Of a DNA stretch of 64,000 bases, positions 1-12,226 are shown one piece after another. Both the position numbers and the translations under genes were made by a program. The number at the start of each line of letters is the position of its first letter. The stretch's first letter is position 1. Below the pieces are notes generated by a model. The model saw nothing but the letters and a program-made list of their open reading frames with translations, made no database searches and had not been told where the DNA came from. The stretch is from Carya illinoinensis (lineage: Eukaryota > Streptophyta > Magnoliopsida > Fagales > Juglandaceae), in the NCBI RefSeq assembly GCF_018687715.1, contig NC_056765.1, positions 14,996,501-15,060,500 of the forward strand, read 5' to 3'.

Positions 1-665
1 GAATAGTAAAGGTCACACGTTCGGACGTTGGGTCGTGACGTCCGAACGTTACGAATCGGAATCGCTGAGTCGACTCAGCCATTTCCGAAAGCTTCGAAAC
101 GCATGTTTCGAAGCCACAAACAACCAAAATAAGCATCTACTGACAGTGGGGAATGTTTCTACGGTCCTATTTTATCAATTTACGGCGAATGGTGGCTGGA
201 AATGCAACGAATAATAATCGGCCTACGGTGGGTTTCGAATTTTTGAAACCCACCGATTAAAATGGTAATAAATAGAAGAGGGGGAGGGCACATTACCTTT
301 TAGTGACGGTTGCGGTGGCGTTTGACGACGGTTGCGGCGGCGTGCGTGGCGGAGAGGAAGAGAGAGTGAGAGTTTTAGTGCGAGAAATGGCCTGGAAACC
401 GTCGGGCCAGGCTTTATATATAGTTAACGTTCGAACATTCATTAATTAACGTTCGAACGTTTCATCTACATGCGAACGTTATATATTATACGTTCGGACG
501 TTATATCGACATGCGAACATATAACGTATACGTTCGGACGTTATATCTACATGCGAATGTTATATATTATACATTTGGACGTTATATCGACATGCAAATG
601 TATAACGTATATGTTCGGACGTTAATCAAAACGTCCGGACGTTTAAATGGTAACGTCCGAACGTT
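1..665. repeat. CACTA left subterminal repeat array
   Basis: Many degenerate copies of the palindromic core ACGTTCGAACGT, with variants such as ACGTTCGGACGT and ACGTCCGAACGT, occur at about 15-60, 425-480, 485-545 and 590-665. The stretch 480-620 is nearly a tandem of a roughly 60-bp unit containing ACATGCGAACGTTATA. In CACTA elements such arrays are the binding sites of the element's own DNA-binding protein (TNPA in En/Spm). That role is inferred here from the family. Confidence 0.8.
296..425 (-). promoter_or_regulatory. Possible minus-strand promoter and CT-rich leader
   Basis: Read on the minus strand, TATATATAAAG (about 411-421) is followed by a CT-rich leader (about 345-385) and then by GTCACTAAAAG near 296-306. 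This mirrors the plus-strand arrangement near 2220-2340, a TATAAAA followed by a GA-rich leader. No coding sequence for such a transcript is inside the window, so this is a sequence-pattern call only. Confidence 0.3.
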
Positions 666-689
666 TTTTACACCATAGTTATTACACTA

Positions 690-1930
690 GATATTATATA
701 TTATATAATATCTAGTGTATACTTATATAATAATTATATAATATTATTGTATATATTATTGTAATAATATTAATATATATTATATACTATTTAATATGTT
801 AATATATATAGTATATATTATATAGTAGTAAATATTATATATTATAATATTATTTATATACTATTTATTATGTTAATATATATATTATATATACTATAGT
901 AGTATGTATAATATATATATATAGACTATAGTAGTATATTATATAAAATATAATATAATATACTTCATTTAATATAATATAATATACTTCATTTACATAT
1001 AATATATATAACTATAATATAGATTATAGTTACCTATTATATATATATTAATATAAAGTAGTATATATAATTATATATAATAATCATTTTTATCTTATTT
1101 ATGTTAAACTATATTATTATAGTGAATAATATATATTTGTAGTATAACTAGAGTTATTTATATATATTATACTATAGTTAATATACTATAGTATCTATAT
1201 AATAACTATAGTATATACAATAGTGTAATATATAGTATATATGTATAGTTTATATATTAACATAAATACTTTATAAATATTAATTTTCTAAATAATATAT
1301 TAGTCTTAATATAATTATATATAATAGGTTAGTATAATATATATATCATAGTTATATATATTATATGTAAATGACTTTAATATACTACTATAGTCCATAT
1401 ATATATTGTTGGATATATATATATACACTACTATATAGTATATATACTATATTACCATACAAGTAGTAAATATACTATATAATATACTAGTAGCATATTA
1501 TATCTATAATATATACTATATAATATAGATACTATATAGTATAGTTATTATATATAGATAATATACTATATAATACTTATACTATATTATCTAATAACTA
1601 TGTTACTTTAATATAGTTATTAGATATACTATAATATCTACTATTATACTAGTATAATATACAATTAGTACTATATACTATATTATATATATATTTATTA
1701 TAACTATAATATATAATATAGTTATTATATTATAGGTATAATGTAATAATATATTTTATTATTATTAGTTAATAATAATATTATAATATATATAGTACGT
1801 TCTTATATAATAGTTATGTTATATATATTATAATTGGTACAAATTATATATTAAATAATATATTAAATATTATAATTTAATATTTAAATTATTTATTAAT
1901 TATACTAACTTCTATTATGTAAAAATTATT
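690..1930. other. Very AT-rich spacer, no gene
   Basis: About 1.2 kb made almost wholly of TA, TTA and ATAT runs, with many short palindromes such as ATATTATATAAT and no credible coding frame. It separates two blocks of CACTA subterminal repeats (1-665 and 1935-2205). It may be an expanded low-complexity part of the element or a degenerate insertion. I see no TSD or terminal repeat that decides between these. Confidence 0.7.
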
Positions 1931-1934
1931 TATT

Positions 1935-2210
1935 AATTTATGTTCGAACCTTATTGAATAACTTTCGGACGTAATAATAAATTCGGAGGGAATTTTCCCG
2001 CTGAAACCAAAAATTAACAGTACGTTCGAACGTTTAGTATAACGTTCGAACTTGATGAGCGAATCCATAGGCGGGAGAATTGTACGTTCGAATGTACTGT
2101 ATAAATGATAGGCGGGATAATTATACGTTCGAACGTTACTGTGTGAACGTTCGGTGGGTAAATTAACATTCGAACGTTTCATTAATGAACGTCTGAACGT
2201 TAATTGTATA
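1935..2210. repeat. Second block of ACGTTCGAACGT-type repeats
   Basis: Copies of the subterminal motif recur at about 1941-1950, 2020-2050, 2083-2095, 2124-2150 and 2166-2200, interleaved with a GGCGGGAGAATT / GGCGGGATAATT phrase at about 2070 and 2111. The block lies directly upstream of the putative transposase promoter, so a binding protein using these sites could act on transcription as well as on transposition. That is an inference from En/Spm. Confidence 0.65.
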
Positions 2211-2214
2211 ACAA

Positions 2215-2400
2215 TCAGAATATAAAACTTTCACGCACGGGAAAGCAGAGTCATTTATGCTTTCAGCGTGCGTGAAATTCGGAGAGAGAGAGAGAGAGAG
2301 TTTTAGAGAGAGGGAGAGAAGAAATGGAGAGTTAGAGTGAGAGAGGGAGTGAGAGAGCATTAGTGTAAGAGAGAGTTTGCAAAGGCTTTTTTTAAGCATT
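2215..2400 (+). promoter_or_regulatory. Putative promoter and GA-rich leader of CACTA genes
   Basis: A TATAAAA box at about 2220 is followed by a short GC-richer patch containing an inverted pair (CACGCACG at 2232 and CGTGCGTG at 2268) and a GA-rich tract (2280-2360). The inverted pair could form a stem of about 8 bp. Transcription toward the TNP2 frame at 4093 would require a long leader, probably with an intron. No transcript evidence is available here. Confidence 0.4.
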
Positions 2401-4092
2401 AAGGTAATAAAATTTTCTCTATTTTATTTGTAATTTACATGATATTTGTCAATGTTTTTTTATATATATTTAACTAACTAGTATTGTGTATTTTTTGAAG
2501 GGTCATTTGTTGGGAATTGTTGAAAATTTGTGATTTTTGAAGAGGAATTTATTTTGAGCACAAGGTATATATACTAAACTCTATTGTTACATTTTTATTG
2601 TGGATTTAATTTGTGATATGGATTGTGTTGTTTGCATGAATTAAAATGAAAAATTGTTGTTATTGAATATGTTTATTCTTAATGTGATAATGTTTTAGTA
2701 TAGTGTATGGTGTTGAATAATAATTCTTTGTGAATTTATGTGTTTATTTTAGTAATATGTTGTGATTAAAGAATATATATAACAATTTCGATAAAAATAA
2801 ATAGTGTGATTATTTGTTGTGCATAGTAGATATTATAATATAATTGGAGGACTATATGCAATATATATAGTATATTTGAATAGTTACGATAATTATAAGT
2901 TATAATATTATTTACAACTATTATCGATATAATTAGTTAAATAACTAATATAATAAATATTATATAAATATAAGTGTCAATTATAAGGCATAATTATATA
3001 GTAAGAATTAAAATTCGTATTAGTAAAATTATCAATAAATAAGTATCTATATTATATATTAACAATTATTAAAAATTATAATTATAAAATAATAATTCCT
3101 AAAAATCTAATAGCTCAATAATAACAAATATTTTTTCTAATAATATATTGTATAGTGTTATTAGTATCAATCCCTAATAATAATTATCAAGTAATTATAT
3201 ATAGTATTAAAGAAGGATTAATAAGAAATAGATAAGTAATTATAATAATAATAACTTATTTAATAATAATAATTATAATAATTTTGGCAATAATAGTAAT
3301 AATTATATAATAACTGATAACAATTAAGTGTTATCAATATATAGTATAATTAGTAATTATAATCTAATTTACTATATATTATATTAAATAGGAAATAAAT
3401 AAGTAAAATTGTTATTTTGTGCTATATAATAACAGATAAAATATAAGTGTTATCAATAATTTATAATATTAATTATAATATATTTTGTAGTAGTGTTATA
3501 TATTATATAACTAATAATAAGTATAATTTGTTATTAGGAATTATATAAGTCTACAAATAATTTCTAAGTGTTATAAATCATTAATAATATAAATATTATT
3601 AGTACATAATGTTAATTCAAACAATGTTAATTCAAACAATTCAGGACTTTTTTGTTAGATGTTGTATAACATTGCATAAATAACCTTAGACCCGTTTGGA
3701 AATTAGTGTACATTTAGGTGTATATTAATTCCTGAATTGTCTAGTGTGGACAGTTAGAGATTATATTATCTGTATTGCAAATACACGTTATTCCTACTTT
3801 GAACGTTTAGTATGAAGTTTCGGTGTCTTCCTCATTTGTTCTTTGGGTATACTGTTCTTAGGGTCATAATCCCTATATGTGAACATGTATACTTGGAGAA
3901 TTATGGGAAAATGCTGCCAAAATTTCTACTAACGTTCAAAGTAGTAGAGTGACGGGTCTTGTGTAATATGGAGAATATAATCTCGAATGGGATAGGACCA
4001 ACTACCTTGAGAAAGAATACTTTGAACATGATGTATCATGACATGGATGTGTATTTAACTCTGTGTTACTAAAAAATTAGATGTTTTTAGAA
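2401..4092 (+). other. AT-rich leader region before the transposase
   Basis: No credible coding frame. The stretch 2800-3650 is AT-rich with many TAATAATTATA-type runs. A 15-bp direct duplication (ATGTTAATTCAAACA) lies at about 3609-3638. The 3660-4080 part is of normal composition and could be 5'-UTR or intron. An AG sits immediately before the first ATG region at 4080, compatible with a splice acceptor. Confidence 0.5.
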
Positions 4093-7000
4093 ATGGATAA
4101 AAGTTGGATGCGTCTACGCGATAGACTTGGAAAAGATTACATACCCTATGCGCGTGGAGTAAGAACCTTCATTGATTTTGCAAAGGCCTCTGCTGATAGT
4201 CGTGGTTACATTAAGTGTCCATGTCGAGGTTGTAAAAATTTGTGTGCGATAGGATTGGATGAAGCTGAAAGTTATATATTTGTGAACGGTATGGATTTGG
4301 GGTATACTCGATGGGTACTTCATGGTAAGCCGTATGCAGAATCAGCAGATGACTTATTCAGTTAGCGGGAAAATTTGCGGCACGTGGATGATGATTATGA
4401 GCGAGATGAGATGGAGGAGATGTTGAGTGACATTGGAGCTGGGATGTTTATGGATGAGGTTGACGACAATGGCTCAAGTGGGCGACGGAATGATTCAGAA
4501 AATTTTCCGGAAATATGGGAAGATGCAAAGCGCGAGCTTTATCCAGGCTGTACAAAACATTCTAAAATGTCGTTTATTGTGCGGTTGCTTCACATAAAGT
4601 CATTGTGTGGAATGTCAACCAAAGCAATAAACATGGTATTAGACTTATTTAACGAAGTGCTTCTCGAAGGACTGCATTGCCGAAGAACTTTTATGAAGCG
4701 AAATAGTTGAGAAAGGGATTAGGGTTTGAGTATAAGTCCATACATGCGTGCAAGAATGATTGTGTTTTATTGGAAGGAGTACGAGGAGAAACAAGCATGT
4801 CCTGTATGCGGAGAGTCGAGGTGGAAGGATAAGAAAAGCGTGCCGGTTAAAGTATTGCGATATTTTCCATTGAAACCCCGGTTGCAAAGATTATACATGT
4901 GTAAGAAAATAGCTCACGATATGAAGTGGCACAAAGAGAAAAGAGTTACAAATGATGGATTTATGAGGCACCCTCCTGACTCACTTGCGTGGCAATCTTT
5001 CGATAATCAGTATCCAGAATTTGGGATAGAAGTAAGGAATGTGCGCCTCGGACTCACAACTGATGGATTCAACCCTTTTGGAAATATGAGTACAAGTTAT
5101 AGCACTTGGCCTGTAGTGTTGATTCAGTACAATCTTCCACCATGGAGGTGCATGAAGGCACCCAACTTTTTGTTAACTTTGCTTATCCCCGGCCCGAGAT
5201 CACCTGGGAATGACATTGACGTATATTTGCAGCCGTTGATTGAAGGGTTGAAAGAGTTATGGGAAGCAGGTGTTAGAACTTATGATGCATCCACATCAAC
5301 AACTTTTCAGATGCATGCTGCGGTAATGTGGACGATAAATGACTTTCCGGCATATGGGAATCTTTCCGGCTGGAGTACTAAAGGAAAGTTAGCATGTCCG
5401 ACGTGTAATAAAGAAACTACTAGTGAGTGGTTAAAATATTCTCAAAAGTTGTGTTTCATGGGTCATCGACGTTATCTACCAACAAATCATGCATGGAGAA
5501 CAGAATCCACTAAGTTTGATGGACGAGTAGAAGATAGAATTGCGCCAAATGAGTTGTCTGGGGAAGAGATCCTGGAACAATTGGTATATGTGGCAGCGAA
5601 CAATTTTGGCAAAGGTCGAGGAAAGAACAAGAGAAAACGAGGAGTAGCAGAATTGAATTGGACAAAGCGTAGTATTTTTTTTGAGTTGCCGTATTGGTCG
5701 TCCTGCATGTTGCGACATAGTTTGGATGTAATGCATATAGAGAAGAATATTTGTGATAATATACTGGGTACATTGATGAGCAACAATAAAAAGACAAAAG
5801 ATACGATTAAGACAAGGAAAGATCTTGAGAGAATGGAAATTAAACATAATCTGCATTTACGAGTGGAAGGTGAGAGGGTGGTCATGCCGCATGCATGTTT
5901 TACAATGACAAGGGAGGAGAGGATGGACTTCTGCAAATGGTTGCAAGGTGTGAAGTTTCCAGATGGTTATGCTTCAAATATCAGTAGATGCGTAAGCCCT
6001 GATGACTGGAAAATTGGCGGATTGAAAAGTCATGACTGTCACGTATTCTTGCAGAAGTTATTACTGGTGGGAATTTGTGGGAAGCTAACATCTGCTGTAC
6101 GTGTTGCCATAACCGAACTGTATATGTTTTTTAAGGATTTGTGTGCTCGGGTAGTGAATCGAGATATGATGCAAAAACTGGAAGAAGACATTGCTGCTAT
6201 ACTATGTAAATTTGAGCAAATCTTTCCACCGTCATTTTTTGATGTCATGGTCCATTTAGCAATACATTTACCCCGGGAGATAATATTGGGTGGACCGGTA
6301 CAGTTCCGTTGGATGTATCTAGTTGAAAGATATTTAGGTCGACTGAAGCGCACTGTTGGGAATAAAGCCAGAGCTGAGGGTTCAATAGCAGAGGCTATAT
6401 ACACGATGAATGGTTAACATTTTGCTCTTTATATCTTCGTGGTGTTGAGACATTATTTATTCATCAAGAATGAAATGCTGATCTTGCTGCTTCGCCTCCT
6501 CGTGAGCTATCAGTGTTTTCTCAGAATGTACGACTTTTGGGTGCACAAACGGGTTACGATTTACTTGATATAGAGTTGGGTAAAGTTCGGTGGTACGTGC
6601 TAAATAATTGTCAGGAGATTGATCACTATCTTAGGTATGTCGTTGTACAAGGTTTAAATAATTCTAATGATAATGAGGTTAACTATAACTTTTGTTATGT
6701 AAAATAATATGATAAATTATTTTATACAGTGAGCACATGGACAAACTTAAGATGGAAGGCGTAGAGGATATAGTGGCAAGACACGAGTCAGAATTTTCTG
6801 GATGGTTTGAACGTGTATGAACTAAACTCTATAGTATATGTTACATGATGAAAGTTTTAACTCTAGCTAATGTTTAATAAATGACATTATTTAAATTGTT
6901 AGATATTGGAACAACGTGCTTGTGATCCCGGATCAGTCTCTTTTGAATTGTATGCATTGGCCCGTGGTCCATCAAACAGAGCACTTCCATACACTGCATG

Positions 7001-7749
7001 CACGATTCGAGGTTGTAGATTCCATACTCTGGACCGTGAACGTAATAGAAAGACTCAAAACTGTGGTGTCTTGGTCGAGGGGGAGTCATGGAACAGATGA
7101 TATTGATTATTATGGTGTCATTCGTGATATTATCGGATTGAAATATCTGGGTGGGTCTATAACATATGTCTTTAAATGTGATTGGTGGGATCTAGGCGGT
7201 GGTCGGGATTCGATATTTAGGGATAATCATTTTACGAGTGTCAATACTGCATCTAAATGGTACGAAGATGATCCATTCGTACTGGCTTGTCAAGCTACTC
7301 AAATCTATTACTTGATTGATCCAATGAAAAGTGCTGATGAAGATAGTGGAGAGATAACTTGGCGAGTTGTACAAAAATTTGTCTCTCGAAATATATATGA
7401 AGTAGGAACTAGTGCATATTACGACAACAGTGGAGATGAAGATGACACTCCAAATGTAGAGGCCTACCAGGAAGATGGAGGAGGGGGTATTAACTTATTT
7501 GTTGACCTCGGTGCACTCGAGGTGCTCCCCTTATGTAGAGATGACATCCCACTCATCCATCTCGACCCGTCTTCATTAAATTATCATTCAATTGAAGAAA
7601 GTGAGAAAAGTACAGAAGAAGAAGATGAACAAGAATCCAGGGGGGAAGTGGATAAGGATGACGAAGAAGAGCTTGATGATGATGACGAAGATGTTATAGA
7701 GAGAGATTCTGAAACAAATATGGAAAATACATCCGAAGATGAAGACTAA
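4093..7749 (+). pseudogene. TNP2-like CACTA transposase, frameshifted
   Basis: The catalytic transposase gene of the CACTA element. It begins with MDKSWM at 4093 and the N-terminal transposase-associated domain with its CPCRGCKN zinc-type motif (about 4213-4236). The central TNP2 transposase domain is well preserved at about 4770-6400, including MWTINDFPAYGNLSGWSTKG near 5330 and LRHSLDVMHIEKNICDN near 5710. A DUF4218-like segment with LPREIILGGPVQFRWM lies near 6270. After a probable intron at about 6635-6730 and another ending near 6901, a DUF4216-like domain with FKCDWWDL (about 7170) and an acidic C-terminal tail (7600-7749) follow. Lesions: an in-frame TAG at 4363, frameshifts near 4665, 4770, 6404 and 7095, and stops near 4693 and 6470. 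The product cannot be made from this copy as one protein. Confidence 0.9.
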
Positions 7750-7851
7750 AAGTACTAAAAAGTTTATTCATATACAGCCATTATAGAATTTTATAATAAT
7801 AATAAATTTATTCTAATTATATTTTTTTGTTATATATAATCATTTCCAAGT

Positions 7852-9530
7852 ATGCCGCCAAAAAGACAAAGAAGAAATGTGACTCCTCCATCGAGTCCAA
7901 GTCCTGAGCCCATTGAGGACTCCTCACCTGAGGAGTTCGTTCCCGAAGATGAAGTTAACATTACAAAGAACGATGCACAGTCGACACCTACCAGTAAGGA
8001 ATGTTTACGTTAATACTATATATAATTAATACTTTTGTTTCAATAAATAATATATATAACCTTAAAAATTATACTATCATCTATTAGTTGATGCATCTGC
8101 TTGTCGTGGTCGTGGCTATACACGCGGCATCTCACTTGAGAAAAATCGAAGGCATGGTAAAATGAAAATTACAATTCCTGATAATTCCACTGGAGGACTA
8201 AATGATAGTGCAGCAGCGCTTTCCTCTTATATTGGCACAGTAGTTCGAGCTTACGCTCCATTTTATGTGCGCTTCTGGAGAGATGTGCCAAATGAGATTA
8301 AGGAACACATTCGGAGTCGTGTGCTGGTGAGTTTACTTATTATATCATTTTTTTTCACCTAGATTAGTTTATCATATTTTTAATGTAATTAATTTATAAT
8401 TAGGATGAATTTGACCTCGACTTTGGTCGTAGCGAGGATTTGAGAACTGTGAATGAATTAATGGCTACACTATTCCGACATCACAAGGGACGATGTCACG
8501 ACCACTTTAAGAAGTTTGAGACATTTGAAGAGGCTGTACAGTGCCCTTTCCAGCAGATAAAATTAGACGACTGGATAAAGTGTTGTGATCTTTTTGCCTC
8601 ATCAGAATATCAGGTATTCTAGATTTATTTCCTATAATTATTTACATTTATATTTGTTGTTTATATTATATGTATATACATATATTACAATTAACGGTGG
8701 GAATTATTTTTGTAGCACTTAAGTTCTACAAATGCAAATAATAGATCTGCTCTGACTATTCACCATCGTGTTGGTTCAAGATTATTCTATCATCTTGCTG
8801 AAAAAATGGTAATTAATAAATGCAATAATTCATATTTTTTCTTATTATTCTTTTATATAAGTCCTAACACTGTCTTTTTCAAATTGCTAATGTCATTTTC
8901 TTAGAAACGTGATGATCCTGAAACTTTTCCCTCGTTCATGTCTATGCTGCTGCTCAAACTAATGAGCATAGTGAGTGGATAGATCCTGCAGCTGCAATTA
9001 ATTATGTAAGCGGTGTTCCTTTTATTAAATAAATTATGTAACATGTGATTAAATTATTTTTTATTTGTATTTCTTTTAATATGTTACTTATTGTGTGTTT
9101 TGATCTTTCAAACTTCAGGGAAAAATGATGGAGATGCAGTCAGCTTCTGGGGAATCCTCTCCTAGTGACTTAGACATTTTTACACAGGTGCTTGGGCCCA
9201 ACTCTAGTATGGCAAGAGGTTTGGGACGATCTTTCAAGCATTCCGGTTCATCTTCCTCAACCTCATCGACATCTCAAATTAATAATCTTAAAAGATTTAG
9301 AAGCTGCACGACGCGAGAATGAGTATATGAGGTCTAGACAGCAAGAGTTGGAGTCCCTCTTAGAGCGACAGTCTCATTTAGAGACACGTTTGCAGGACCA
9401 ACAAAGAGACTAGGAGGAAAGGATACGTAGTGAGGTCCAAGAGCAAGTGCAGCAGGAAATGATGCTGCAAATGGAGCATGTTATGTCATTGCAACAGAAT
9501 CGTGCTGGGCGAGGAAAGAAAAAGAAATGA
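7852..9530 (+). pseudogene. Second CACTA gene (Transposase_24 / TNPA-position), six exons
   Basis: Exons read by eye with GT-AG borders: 7852-7993, 8088-8326, 8404-8613, 8716-8808, 8905-9005 and 9119-9530. The product starts MPPKRQRR, has a domain of the plant Ptta/En/Spm transposase family (FYVRFWRDVPNEIKEHI near 8260, then FRHHKGRCHDHFKKFETFEE near 8475) and ends in a glutamine-rich coiled-coil-like tail with a basic GRGKKKK terminus. It lies downstream of TNP2 on the same strand, the position that TNPA occupies in En/Spm. It probably binds the subterminal repeats. Lesions are a frameshift in exon 5 near 8930, another near 9292 and an in-frame TAG at about 9410. The family call is firm, while the exact exon edges are less certain. 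Confidence 0.8.
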
Positions 9531-9659
9531 ATTTTATTTGTGTATTACATTTTTAATATCTAATTTGAAAACAGTTTCAAACAATGTTGGTTGTGAAATT
9601 TGTAATGTAATATGAAACAATTGGTATGTTTATTAAGTGGATGAGTTTAGTATTTCTGA

Positions 9660-10125
9660 TATGTACGTTCGAATGTAAATAAAATACGTTTCAACAGTAT
9701 TACATGTTCGAAAATACGTTCGAACGTAAGCATACAAAATTGTAACAAAATGTTCTAACATTTTTACCCCAAATTAACAAAACGTTCGAATGTCAAAAAA
9801 ATTTAACGTTCCAAACATCCGAACGTACACTTTGCATTCGAACTCTACTCTCTTAACATTCGAATTAACGTTCGAACGTTAGGATACAAACGTTCGGACA
9901 TTATTTCATTTACGTTGGATTGTAGATTTGAACGTAACGTTCACACGTATAAACGTTCAAACGTTTATCCAATACGTCTGAACTATAATCAACAAACGTT
10001 ACCTTTTCTCGTTCGGATGTCAGTTCGTTCATTTTACGTTCGAACGTAAGTTTCTGTGACAGATTCTAACCGTCACAGAAAATAATACGTTCAAACGTTA
10101 TTTCAAAAGGCACATCCCCAACCGT
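9660..10125. repeat. CACTA right subterminal repeat array
   Basis: More than ten degenerate copies of the ACGTTCGAACGT core lie between the stop of the second gene and the terminus (for example about 9664, 9717, 9782, 9870, 9887 and 10035). They match the arrays at 1-665 and 1935-2205, which supports assigning the whole of 1-10303 to one element. Spacing is irregular, and many copies differ by C-to-T changes within the CG dinucleotides. Confidence 0.8.
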
Positions 10126-10303
10126 CACTAAAAATATTTTTAGTGACGCTTATACAGTAAACTGTCCCCAAATGTAATCCGTGACGCACATTACATGACA
10201 GTGGTGGTGACGGTTTTTGACCGTCACCAAATGTATTTCGTGACTTTTTTCCCATTTCTTGTGACAGTTTCATCTGTCACTAAAACCTATTTTTGTTGTA
10301 GTG
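10126..10303. repeat. CACTA right terminal region and TIR
   Basis: Several small inverted repeats built on GTGACGGT / ACCGTCAC occur here, for example GTGACGGT with ACCGTCAC around 10206-10228, and GTGACAG with CTGTCAC around 10261-10280. The element ends TTTTTGTTGTAGTG at 10303. The matching left TIR lies outside the window. TAA (10304-10306) is the candidate target-site duplication. Confidence 0.8.
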
Positions 10304-10920
10304 TAACTAAAAGGGATTTCCAACCTGTGATCATGGATGAAATCCGGGTTAAAAAGATTGCTAACCTCAACACATCGGGCATAATAGTGTGTATCGACAA
10401 AAGAAAAATGATAACAGTTAAAATGAATGTTGTGTGATTATTTAGCCCTTTATGGAATATATAAGGTATGAGAATGTTTTATGAAAGGAAAACTATTTTC
10501 AAAGAAAAATCCAACCTTTTATTGTATTCAATAAAATGTATGTTTTAGGTCGAGTATGTAGATGAATGGGAATGCATGAATGAAAACTTATGTTGTTATA
10601 TTTTGACTGTATGAAGTAATGCTTACTGATTATTTGACTCACTTAGTTTTTCTGTATGTGCCTTCCCCTCTCAAGGACAAAGTGAGGAAGAAGCGACAGG
10701 GCCTTTAATATGCACATGAAAATCTAGAGTATTACCTACCGAGTTTGCACTCGATTTTCTTTCCATATTGGGGATAGCTCGTGAAAAGTGAGGAAAAGAA
10801 AGAGCTAAAGGCAAAAAAGAAAGGTTCCCTTCTGGTTTTTGGGAGAGAGGATGCTAGGGTTTGGAGAAACTCATATTCCACAAAAGGAATTCTTCTTTTG
10901 AATGGGGTGCTAATTATTTG
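10304..10920. other. Unassigned, possibly LTR-derived sequence
   Basis: No coding frame that I recognise; the open frame over 10195-10437 crosses the CACTA end and is accidental. The phrase near 10620-10700 (TTACTGATTATTTGACTCAC, then a CT-rich tract and a GAGGAAGAAG block) resembles the 3' part of plant gypsy LTRs such as the one near 56570-56660, but not closely enough to define an element. Confidence 0.3.
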
Positions 10921-11588
10921 GTGAGGCTAGGGATGAACTTGCTTGAATGTTGATGATTTTAATTCTATTGGATTCATGTAATAAACTTTCTTGTTGATAC
11001 AATTTTTGTTTATCATCTCTTATTAGTCTTCCTTATATTTGGATAATTTTACAACCAATACTTTTCATAAATTTAGTCATGCTTTCTCTATGGGATTGTT
11101 GAGGTGTTTATGATCTGGTTGTTGATCTTATTGGTGTGATTATCTGCTGTAGTATTGCTATTAAGTATATTGTCGTGTTTGAATCTAAGTCTAATTGGAT
11201 AGTAGTCTGTGCTTTCAAAAGAAGAGTGGTTTTCAAGAATTACATTTGAACAAATTGGTTATAAATATATATTTTCCTATTAGAGAATCTGGTGCTATGA
11301 TCTCTAATTGAGTATCCAATTAATCTGATATGGATAGAATTTTCAAGTTCAAGTAAGGGATTCCCGATACTTCATTGCTATTAATTCTAGTCTAACTTTT
11401 TCATTATTACATTTTGGCTCTTCAGTTTATTTCTTTTTAGAAAGGATTTGTTTTACATTACTACTTTGATTTTTGTTTTTTTAAATTTTTAGTTTCTTTG
11501 TTCATTCTGCTATTTTTTAATTTGTCTCTGTGGAATAGATACTCCAAAGCTATGGTACAACTATTGTGTTATTCTTTGGGCGTAATCA
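10921..11588 (+). mobile_element. Athila-type LTR remnant (3' part)
   Basis: This segment follows the same series of phrases as the Athila-type LTRs at 47740-48414 and 51787-52480: a GGATGAACTTGC-like phrase, a TATTGTCGT phrase, a block around AAGGGATTCCCGA, a CAAAGCTATG phrase, and the terminal TTATTCTTTGGGCGTAATCA. It ends in CA at 11588, exactly where a FAR1-like coding frame begins on the other strand. The next 5 bp are CCTTG. No PBS follows, so this is a solo or broken LTR. Its 5' half is missing or unrecognisable. Confidence 0.65.
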
Positions 11589-12180
11589 CCTTGTCATCAT
11601 TAGTAATTATAGTTGAGGGGGCATGCGCAATCATTGCCTCTTGCCATGTTCTCAATAACCATATATATATGATTCGGCTATTTCATTAACTAACAAATCA
11701 CAACCAAACATTATGTTTTAGGGATGATAGTTAACTATAGAAAGTAACACAAATGATATCTTATAAATATTTCTTAGATATGTGGCATCGAATGTGACAA
11801 CATCCCTAAAATATTGGTATGATGTCCTTGATTTTGTATCTGTCTAAAAATAACTTTCCATACACCAATGCTTATTAACTTGCATGAAGTACACAAATCC
11901 AAGCTCTTTGCATTGTCGATCAAGAAAATAGGTATATAACCTTTGTGCATCTTCCTCTTCAAATAATTTTCTCCTTTCGTTCTCTAAGCAATTTTCCACA
12001 TCCTTGCCAATACAACCAACATTAAAATCACTTCCTGATTCTTTACTTAACACCTACATTATCTTTCTTGTTCATCGGCCTCATTCAAAGGCATAATAAG
12101 TTTTTTTTAGACACTTGTGACTCCCCTATATCCATAGAACAAACTAGTACTTCTCAGTGGAAGTAGCAAGTGGTTATGTT
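11589..12180 (-). pseudogene. FAR1/FRS-like gene, downstream half, interrupted
   Basis: Minus-strand coding remnant of the FAR1/FHY3/FRS family, MULE-transposase-derived transcription factors. Right after the LINE poly(A) at about 12180 it reads EHNH, the end of the FAR1 DNA-binding domain. Further on are GDAEA-like and YFMQVNKH-like segments (about 11840-12000), then, after a frameshift near 11850, SRTSYQYFRDVVTFDATYL, the start of the MULE transposase domain. A second shift leads to a segment reading APSTIITNDD that stops at the LTR edge at 11589. The rest of the MULE domain and the SWIM zinc finger are absent. The upstream half is at 21735-22130. Confidence 0.8.
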
Positions 12181-12226
12181 CTTTTTTTTTGATAGACCAA
12201 CATCTTCATTGAGATAAAAAAAATGA

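Larger units (their letters stand above)
1..10303 (+). mobile_element. CACTA (En/Spm) DNA transposon, left end outside window
   Basis: The right terminus is visible: the block ends in TTTTTGTTGTAGTG at 10303, which read inward is CACTACAACAAAAA, the hallmark CACTA terminus, followed by TAA as the possible 3-bp target duplication. Inside are a TNP2-type transposase (4093-7749) and a second multi-exon gene of the plant Transposase_24 type (7852-9530), both on the plus strand. Degenerate copies of ACGTTCGAACGT fill both subterminal zones. The left terminus is not in the window, since position 1 already lies in subterminal repeats. Both genes carry frameshifts, so this copy is not autonomous as it stands, although the termini could still be mobilised in trans. 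Confidence 0.93.

Noticed and set aside
2163..2399. Ser/Leu-rich minus-strand frame
   Set aside because: Comes from the GA-rich leader read backward; low complexity.
5476..6404. Several minus-strand frames of 95-149 codons opposite the TNP2 gene
   Set aside because: Shadow frames of the transposase coding strand with no motif of their own.
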